Positions 6,786-10,829 of a DNA stretch of 10,829 bases are shown here, one piece after another (the stretch's first letter is position 1; each line of letters begins with the position of its first letter). The DNA is taken from contig JALFHA010000365.1 of the NCBI GenBank assembly GCA_022776785.1, positions 1-10,829 on the forward strand, in the 5' to 3' direction. Origin of the DNA: Clostridiales bacterium (GTDB taxonomy: Bacteria > Bacillota > Clostridia > Christensenellales > Aristaeellaceae). The notes beneath the pieces are model-generated. The model ran no database searches. It was not told where the DNA came from and saw nothing but the letters and a program-made list of their open reading frames with translations. The position numbers were made by a program, and so were the translations under genes.

Positions 6786-6848
6786 GAACGTTGGGCTGCC
6801 GCCCAAACCTGCTTGAGGGATTCTATCCCTCAAACTCCCTTCTTTGCT
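6786..6848. repeat. palindromic intergenic repeat, short copy
   Basis: Two hairpins in a row: TTGGGC/GCCCAA around TGCC (6791-6806), and a perfect 9-bp stem TTGAGGGAT (6813-6821) with ATCCCTCAA (6825-6833) around TCT. Bases 6803-6848 match 10784-10829 at 43 of 46 positions. Two of the three differences fall in the loop and none in the 9-bp stem. Bases 6786-6800 match 10673-10687 at 14 of 15. It lies between the pullulanase and glgP genes and has no coding content. It resembles the REP-type extragenic palindromes of other bacteria. On neither strand is it followed by a T-run, so it is not a standard terminator. Confidence 0.8.
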
Positions 6849-6882
6849 TCGCGCTATCATTCGTTTTTATCTGAGAACAGTC

Positions 6883-8811
6883 TCATGCGCCCAGAATCAG
6901 CGCGGAAACCGGCGCAAGCCGGGCCTCGCCCGATATGCGCGCCGGATGCTGCCAAAGGAAGCTCGATTCGCCATCTGCCAGCACGGCCCATTCGCCCGCC
7001 GGCAGCGCCGCGCGCACCTCCTGCTCCCCGGCGTTGACCAGCAGGAGCACGCGCCCGCAGGGGCTGCCCTCGCCCGCATTGTTCAGCACAATGCGCACAA
7101 CGCCGGGTGCAAGGTCCGTCGCCTCCAGCATACGCCGCCACGCCTGCGGCGATTTGTCGCACAGGCCCGGAAGCTGCTTGCGCAGCGCAATCAGCCCGCG
7201 GTAATAATCCGCCAGCGCCCGGTTGTCCCACGCGCGATGCCAGTCAAGGCGATTGATCTGCGCGCCGGAGGCGTAGGTGTTGCGCTCCCCCAGCTTGGTG
7301 CGCCCGAATTCCTCCCCTGCCTGCATGAAAATCCTGCCCTGACAGAAGAACAGAATCGCGGCCGCCAGACGGCTCGCCCGGAGCACGCGCGCATCGTGCC
7401 CGGCAAAGTCCCGCCGCGCGTCCAGCGCATACACGAGCTTATCCCACAGCGTCCAGTCGTCGTGACAGGAGAGGTAGCTGATCGTCTGCGACGGCGCGGC
7501 GTAGGGCATCCCCTCGCCCGCCCAGCCGCGCACGCAGCACGCCAGCGCCTGCGCGTCGAGGTGGCCGCCGCTGGCAAAGCCCCGGCTCTCCGGGCGGGAG
7601 AGGTCGCCGCGCACCATGTCGCGCGTCATGTCGCAGAACGCGCCCACGTCCGGCAAAAGCTCGCGCAGATGACCCTTGTCGGCCAGCTGCGTCCCCGGCC
7701 GCGCGCCGCTCGGCCCGCCGCCCCACGGCTCGCCGAAGACCAGCTTCTCCCCCTCGCCGTAGCGCTCGTCGAGCGCCTGCCGGATGCGGTTCATCAGCGG
7801 CACGTCGAGCAACCCCATCAGATCAAAGCGGAAGCCGTCGATGTGGTATTCCTCCGCCCAGTAGAGCACGGAATCGAGGATGAAGCGCGCGCACATCGCC
7901 CGCTCCGAGGCGACCTCATTGCCGCAGCCCGAGCCGTTGGCGGGCTTTCCATCGGCGCGCCGCCTGTAAAACGCCCACGGCGCGGCGCGAAACAGCGGCG
8001 CATGGAGGTTGTAGGTATGGTTGTAGACCACATCCATCACCACGCGCAGCCCCGCTCGGTGCAGCGCCTGCACCGCCTGCTTGAGCTCGCGGATGCGCAC
8101 TGCGCCGTCTTGCGCGTCTGTCGCATAGGAGCCCTCCGGCACATTATCATTCATGGGGTCGTAGCCCCAGTTGTAGCCCTCCGGCCCGCCCGCCTCATCG
8201 ACCGAGCCAAAATCATAGACCGGCATCAGCTCGACGTGCGTCACGCCCAGATGCTTCAAATACGCCAGACAGGTTGGACGGTTCGCATCGCCGTCCACGC
8301 CCGTATGCTCCTCACAGAAGGCCAGATAGCGCCCCCGGTGCGGCGCACATACGCCTGATGCCTCGTCCCACGAGAAATCCTTCACATGCAGCTCATAGAT
8401 TACATCCTCCGCCTGCCTGGCGGGCGGCGCGTCCTGCGCCCAGCCCGGAGGATTCGTCACAGACAGATCGACGACCATGCTCCGCTCACCGTTCACGCCG
8501 CAGGCGCGCGCGTATGGATCGCCCGCCTTATGCGCCGTTCCATCCGTCGTCACCTGAAAATCATAATATGCGCCGTGAAGCCTCCGGGGCACGCTGCACA
8601 TCCACACGCCGCGCTCCCCACGCTCCATCGGCACGCGCAGAAACGGCCTCCCGCCGCTCCCGTGCGTGAACAGGCGGAGCGTCACCTCCTGCGCCAACGG
8701 CGACCAGAGGGCGAAGCGGGTCTGCTTTTCCTCGCAAAGCGCGCCCAGCGGCGCATCCGTCGCATAAGCGCCGTCGAACTCCGGCGCATCAAAATCCACC
8801 CAATGCTCCAT
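6883..8811 (-). CDS. pulA: type I pullulanase (GH13, alpha-1,6-glucan debranching)
   Basis: A 642-residue enzyme that hydrolyses alpha-1,6 branch points of pullulan, glycogen or limit dextrins. An N-terminal beta-sandwich region resembling CBM48 (about 20-115) precedes the GH13 barrel. YNWGYDP (213-219) is the signature of type I pullulanases. GH13 regions follow in order: DVVYNH (260-265), DGFRFDLMG with nucleophile Asp330, FGEPW with acid/base Glu361, and SCHDD with Asp451. There is no signal peptide, so it acts inside the cell, on stored glycogen or imported dextrins. I chose ATG 8811: GGGAGG (8817-8822) sits 5 bases before it, whereas ATG 8838, nine codons upstream, has a poor site. It begins 61 bases after the membrane-protein gene and probably shares its transcript. 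Isoamylase-type GlgX is less likely given YNWGYDP. Confidence 0.95.
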   Translation of the reverse strand: MEHWVDFDAPEFDGAYATDAPLGALCEEKQTRFALWSPLAQEVTLRLFTHGSGGRPFLRVPMERGERGVWMCSVPRRLHGAYYDFQVTTDGTAHKAGDPYARACGVNGERSMVVDLSVTNPPGWAQDAPPARQAEDVIYELHVKDFSWDEASGVCAPHRGRYLAFCEEHTGVDGDANRPTCLAYLKHLGVTHVELMPVYDFGSVDEAGGPEGYNWGYDPMNDNVPEGSYATDAQDGAVRIRELKQAVQALHRAGLRVVMDVVYNHTYNLHAPLFRAAPWAFYRRRADGKPANGSGCGNEVASERAMCARFILDSVLYWAEEYHIDGFRFDLMGLLDVPLMNRIRQALDERYGEGEKLVFGEPWGGGPSGARPGTQLADKGHLRELLPDVGAFCDMTRDMVRGDLSRPESRGFASGGHLDAQALACCVRGWAGEGMPYAAPSQTISYLSCHDDWTLWDKLVYALDARRDFAGHDARVLRASRLAAAILFFCQGRIFMQAGEEFGRTKLGERNTYASGAQINRLDWHRAWDNRALADYYRGLIALRKQLPGLCDKSPQAWRRMLEATDLAPGVVRIVLNNAGEGSPCGRVLLLVNAGEQEVRAALPAGEWAVLADGESSFLWQHPARISGEARLAPVSALILGA

Positions 8812-8872
8812 GCGTACCTCCCGCTCAGCTTCCCTCATTCTTCCACATGCGCCGCAAAATATGCGTCATTGT

Positions 8873-10525
8873 TCATCCGTCGTGCCCTTCACGCTTCGTC
8901 TGCCCCTGCGGCCGCAGCGCGCCCAGCCCTGCCAGCAGCACCGGCAGGATGCAGACAAACGGATACAGATACCTGCCCTGCATCACCGGGCCGAGCAGGT
9001 AGGTCATGTATAGCAGCACCGGCAGCGCCAGCACGAGCAGGCGCCGCCACTCCCCGGCAAACGCCGCCGCCAGCACGCACAGCCCGCACAGCCAGAAGAC
9101 GGCGCCCGTGTTGAACAGGAGCCTTGCCGCCGGCACATCATCCGCGCCCGTCCTCCAGATATGCTCGTCGAGCCATGTGCGCAGCCCCTCAAAGCGCACC
9201 GGAGAGCTCATGTCCGGCTGGGCAAACGGGCCCGTCAGCACATGGTTTTGCAGACCCACCTCGATATACGGCTGCGCAACGCGGTACTCGGAGTACGGAT
9301 AAAGCGACGGCAGCGCCAGATTCAGGAATGCGTCCACATACACACCGGGACAGCGCAGGCCGATGCGCGCCCACAGCGCGGCCGCCTCGCCCACATGCTC
9401 CGAAAAAAACGCCGTGTCCATGCCGTTCTTCACGGGATCGGAGAGCGTCGGCTCATAGAGCAGATACTCCTGCTTTGGAAACAGCGCATCCATCAGCGCC
9501 ATGTCCCCCTCGTCAAATGACTCCGGACTGACCCAAACCGCGCGCGCAAGCTGCTGAATGGGCACGGAAAGCATCTCCGCCACGCTGCCGTGCGCAGCAT
9601 CGGTCACCGCAGCCAGCCCTGCGTTCACGCCTGTGCCCAGCGCCATCGACAGCGCCGTCGCCATGAACAGCCCCGCCGCCGCAAAGCGCGTTTGCGCATC
9701 GCGCGCCCGGCCACGCTGAACGAGACACACCAGAGCCAGCAGCGCCGCCCAGACGAGCATCGCATAGATCATGTTGTTGCGCAGCAGGCACGCCAGCGCG
9801 CCGGCAAGCACATGCAGCGCTGCACGACGGCGCGGCAGGCGGCCGCAGGCCACCCTCTCCGTGCACAGCATGACAAACAGCGCAAAGAAGCCGGAAAACA
9901 GCACGTCCTTGATGCAGTTGCTCGCCATTGCCGCATGGGTCGGATACAGCATGAAGAAGGCCAGCGTCCGCCTGCCCGCGTTTCTCGAGCAAACCCGCGC
10001 CATTGATGCGCACACCAGCGCAAAGCACAGCGACAGCAGCAGCATCTGAAGGAGCGAATACAGCGCCGCACACTTTTCAAACGAGCCCAGCAAGCCGCTA
10101 AAGGACAGGCAGAAGCGGATCATCAGCGTGTGCAGCAGCGGATGGAACGTGTCGTAGGCATTGCCCGCAATCTGAAACGTCTGCCGCTGCGTGTCATACA
10201 TGAACGAACCGGGATAGAACACAAGAAACTGCGGCACATAGGCAAGAAAGATCAGCGCATACGCACCGGCTGTGCAGAAGTCTCCATCCTTCCTCCCATC
10301 AGATGCGTGCTTAGGCCGCTTCCCCATTGCCAGCGGAATCCCCTTGAGCAGCAGCGCCAGCACAGCCAGCGCGACGGGCAGCGCGATGCAGAAGCGACGC
10401 GCCGCCTCGCCCGCCGCGCAGGTTCCCGCCTCGTCAATCTGCGAGAGCAGCGCATACAGCGCCGCATAAATCACCGCGCCAAGCAGCAGCACGATGCCCT
10501 CCCGTTTTTGTGTATTGCCCTTCAT
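8873..10525 (-). CDS. DUF6020-like polytopic membrane protein, possibly a GT-C-type glycosyltransferase
   Basis: About 550 residues with ten or more hydrophobic segments and no classical signal peptide. Motifs that look conserved: FYPGSFMYDTQRQ (103-115), FHPLLHT (127-133), NCIKD (203-207), SVPIQQLAR (320-328) and QGRYLYP (516-522). An acidic D..Q pair in the first large outward loop followed by HP, with a long soluble part at about 310-470, is the general layout of GT-C glycosyltransferases that use lipid-linked donors. I recognise the overall pattern as DUF6020-like, but this is recall, not a search. Donor and acceptor are unknown. The start is either ATG 10525 or the adjoining GTG 10528. 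The nearest upstream GCAGG is partly inside a hairpin (10535-10555), and a stronger AAGGAG lies beyond it (10561-10566). It is first of the four minus-strand genes, 61 bases before the pullulanase gene. Confidence 0.65.
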   Translation of the reverse strand: MKGNTQKREGIVLLLGAVIYAALYALLSQIDEAGTCAAGEAARRFCIALPVALAVLALLLKGIPLAMGKRPKHASDGRKDGDFCTAGAYALIFLAYVPQFLVFYPGSFMYDTQRQTFQIAGNAYDTFHPLLHTLMIRFCLSFSGLLGSFEKCAALYSLLQMLLLSLCFALVCASMARVCSRNAGRRTLAFFMLYPTHAAMASNCIKDVLFSGFFALFVMLCTERVACGRLPRRRAALHVLAGALACLLRNNMIYAMLVWAALLALVCLVQRGRARDAQTRFAAAGLFMATALSMALGTGVNAGLAAVTDAAHGSVAEMLSVPIQQLARAVWVSPESFDEGDMALMDALFPKQEYLLYEPTLSDPVKNGMDTAFFSEHVGEAAALWARIGLRCPGVYVDAFLNLALPSLYPYSEYRVAQPYIEVGLQNHVLTGPFAQPDMSSPVRFEGLRTWLDEHIWRTGADDVPAARLLFNTGAVFWLCGLCVLAAAFAGEWRRLLVLALPVLLYMTYLLGPVMQGRYLYPFVCILPVLLAGLGALRPQGQTKREGHDG

Positions 10526-10534
10526 CACTTTAGC

Positions 10535-10566
10535 CTGCCGCCCGGTCTGCGGCAGCGTCGCTCCTT
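10535..10566 (-). promoter_or_regulatory. hairpin between Shine-Dalgarno sequence and start codon
   Basis: On the minus strand AAGGAG (10561-10566) is followed by 5 bases, then a perfect 7-bp GC-rich hairpin CTGCCGC/GCGGCAG with a 7-base loop (10535-10555), then 9 bases to the ATG at 10525. With the hairpin folded, the strong site comes to about 14 bases from the ATG, or 11 from the GTG at 10528. The weak alternative site GCAGG overlaps the right arm and would be partly hidden. The structure is seen; its effect on translation is inferred. Confidence 0.5.
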
Positions 10567-10607
10567 TTATACTATTTTGCGGCTAAAATCTAGCTTTGCA
10601 GAATCAG

Positions 10608-10650
10608 CCCCGTTTCAATCGTAGGATGCTTCGCATCCTGCTCTGAAACT
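10608..10650. repeat. nested hairpin upstream of the membrane-protein gene
   Basis: An outer stem GTTTCA (10612-10617) with TGAAAC (10644-10649) encloses an inner perfect 7-bp stem AGGATGC/GCATCCT (10623-10629, 10633-10639) with a TTC loop. The two are joined by an internal loop of 5 and 4 bases. No T-run follows on either strand, so it is not an intrinsic terminator. On the minus strand it lies about 90 bases before the membrane-protein start. It could be an operator, a leader structure or part of the repeat element to its right. Confidence 0.5.
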
Positions 10651-10672
10651 GCTTTTCTTTTGAACAATAAGG

Positions 10673-10829
10673 GAACATTGGGCTGCCTACCCGGGAAACC
10701 CGCATAGTCGCGCCAAAGGCGCTCCTTGCGGTTTCCAGCCTTCGCCTGCCTGATTCCGCCACAGGCGGCGGCAGGTTGCGGCTCCAAACCTGCTTGAGGG
10801 ATTTCATCCCTCAAACTCCCTTCTTCGCT
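10673..10829. repeat. palindromic intergenic repeat, long copy with extra 96-base module
   Basis: The ends match the short copy at 6786-6848: 10673-10687 with 14 of 15 identities and 10784-10829 with 43 of 46. Between them are 96 bases (10688-10783) where the short copy has only two. This insert folds into two nested hairpins. One is GGAAACC-CGC/GCGGTTTCC (10694-10703, 10728-10736) enclosing GCGCC-AAA-GGCGC. The other is AGCC/GGCT (10737-10740, 10780-10783) enclosing CCTGCC/GGCAGG and CCGCC-ACA-GGCGG. The 9-bp stem TTGAGGGAT/ATCCCTCAA (10794-10814) follows. No protein is encoded. The match runs to the window edge, so the right end is unknown. Confidence 0.75.

Noticed and set aside
4229..6874. 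881-codon open frame on the plus strand, antisense to glgP
   Set aside because: glgP is certain from its motifs. Stops in this antisense register arise only where the sense gene uses TTA, CTA or TCA codons, which GC-rich genes avoid, so long antisense frames are expected. The translation is compositionally odd (rich in Arg, His, Gln, Leu, Val) and matches no family I know.
6872..6886. TGAGA/TCTCA hairpin overlapping the pullulanase stop codon as a terminator
   Set aside because: Only a 5-bp stem, and on the minus strand it is followed by GATAAAAA rather than a T-run.
6844..8358. 504-codon plus-strand frame antisense to the pullulanase gene
   Set aside because: Same codon-bias effect over a gene with complete catalytic motifs; no ribosome binding site or recognisable protein.
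10561..10590. TATAAA/TAGTAT as a promoter for the membrane-protein gene
   Set aside because: A reasonable -10 by itself, but no -35 at 16-18 bases; the TTGAAA further upstream is not at a usable distance.
10694..10814. tRNA or known riboswitch from the multi-hairpin pattern at the right edge
   Set aside because: No T-loop or anticodon-arm consensus and no conserved riboswitch core recognised; the partial second copy at 6786-6848 fits an intergenic repeat better.

Overview
The window looks like chromosomal DNA of a fairly GC-rich member of the Clostridia (Bacillota), probably an anaerobic gut-type lineage. This is inferred from AGGAGG-like ribosome binding sites, sigma-A-type promoters, a CxxC-x17-CxxC zinc-ribbon protein, a YqeY homologue and a DUF6020-like membrane protein. 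I cannot name a genus. The genes are GC-rich in third positions, while the spacers at 1-300 and 720-900 are AT-rich.

Left part (1-2770), housekeeping and small genes. A near-consensus promoter at 26-54 fires leftward out of the window. A 96-residue double zinc-ribbon protein (315-605, minus) has its own terminator. Divergent from it is an XRE-family regulator (914-1324, plus) with two tandem palindromes upstream. A YqeY/GatB-domain protein (1450-1896, minus) has a good extended -10 promoter. Divergent from yqeY is a compact formate/nitrite-transporter (FNT) homologue (2098-2712, plus), closed by a strong terminator.

Right part (2770-10525), four minus-strand genes in transcription order: a large DUF6020-like, GT-C-like membrane protein, then three cytosolic alpha-glucan catabolic enzymes: type I pullulanase, glycogen/maltodextrin phosphorylase (GlgP) and 4-alpha-glucanotransferase (MalQ). 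Together the enzymes form a standard breakdown route. Pullulanase cuts alpha-1,6 branches, GlgP releases glucose-1-phosphate from the linear chains, and MalQ disproportionates the short maltooligosaccharides that GlgP cannot use. No synthesis genes (glgA, glgB, glgC) and no sugar transporter lie in the window.

The least ordinary material is non-coding. A palindromic repeat occurs in the pullulanase-glgP gap (6786-6848) and again at the right edge (10673-10829). The two copies share both ends (14/15 and 43/46 identities), but the right copy carries about 96 extra bases that fold into two further nested hairpins ending exactly at the shared boundary. This looks like a modular intergenic repeat family. 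Just next to it, the start codon of the membrane protein is separated from a strong Shine-Dalgarno sequence by a 7-bp GC-rich hairpin. I see no CRISPR array, tRNA, rRNA, transposase or phage gene, and no convincing new protein system. The very long antisense reading frames over glgP and the pullulanase gene are best explained by codon bias.
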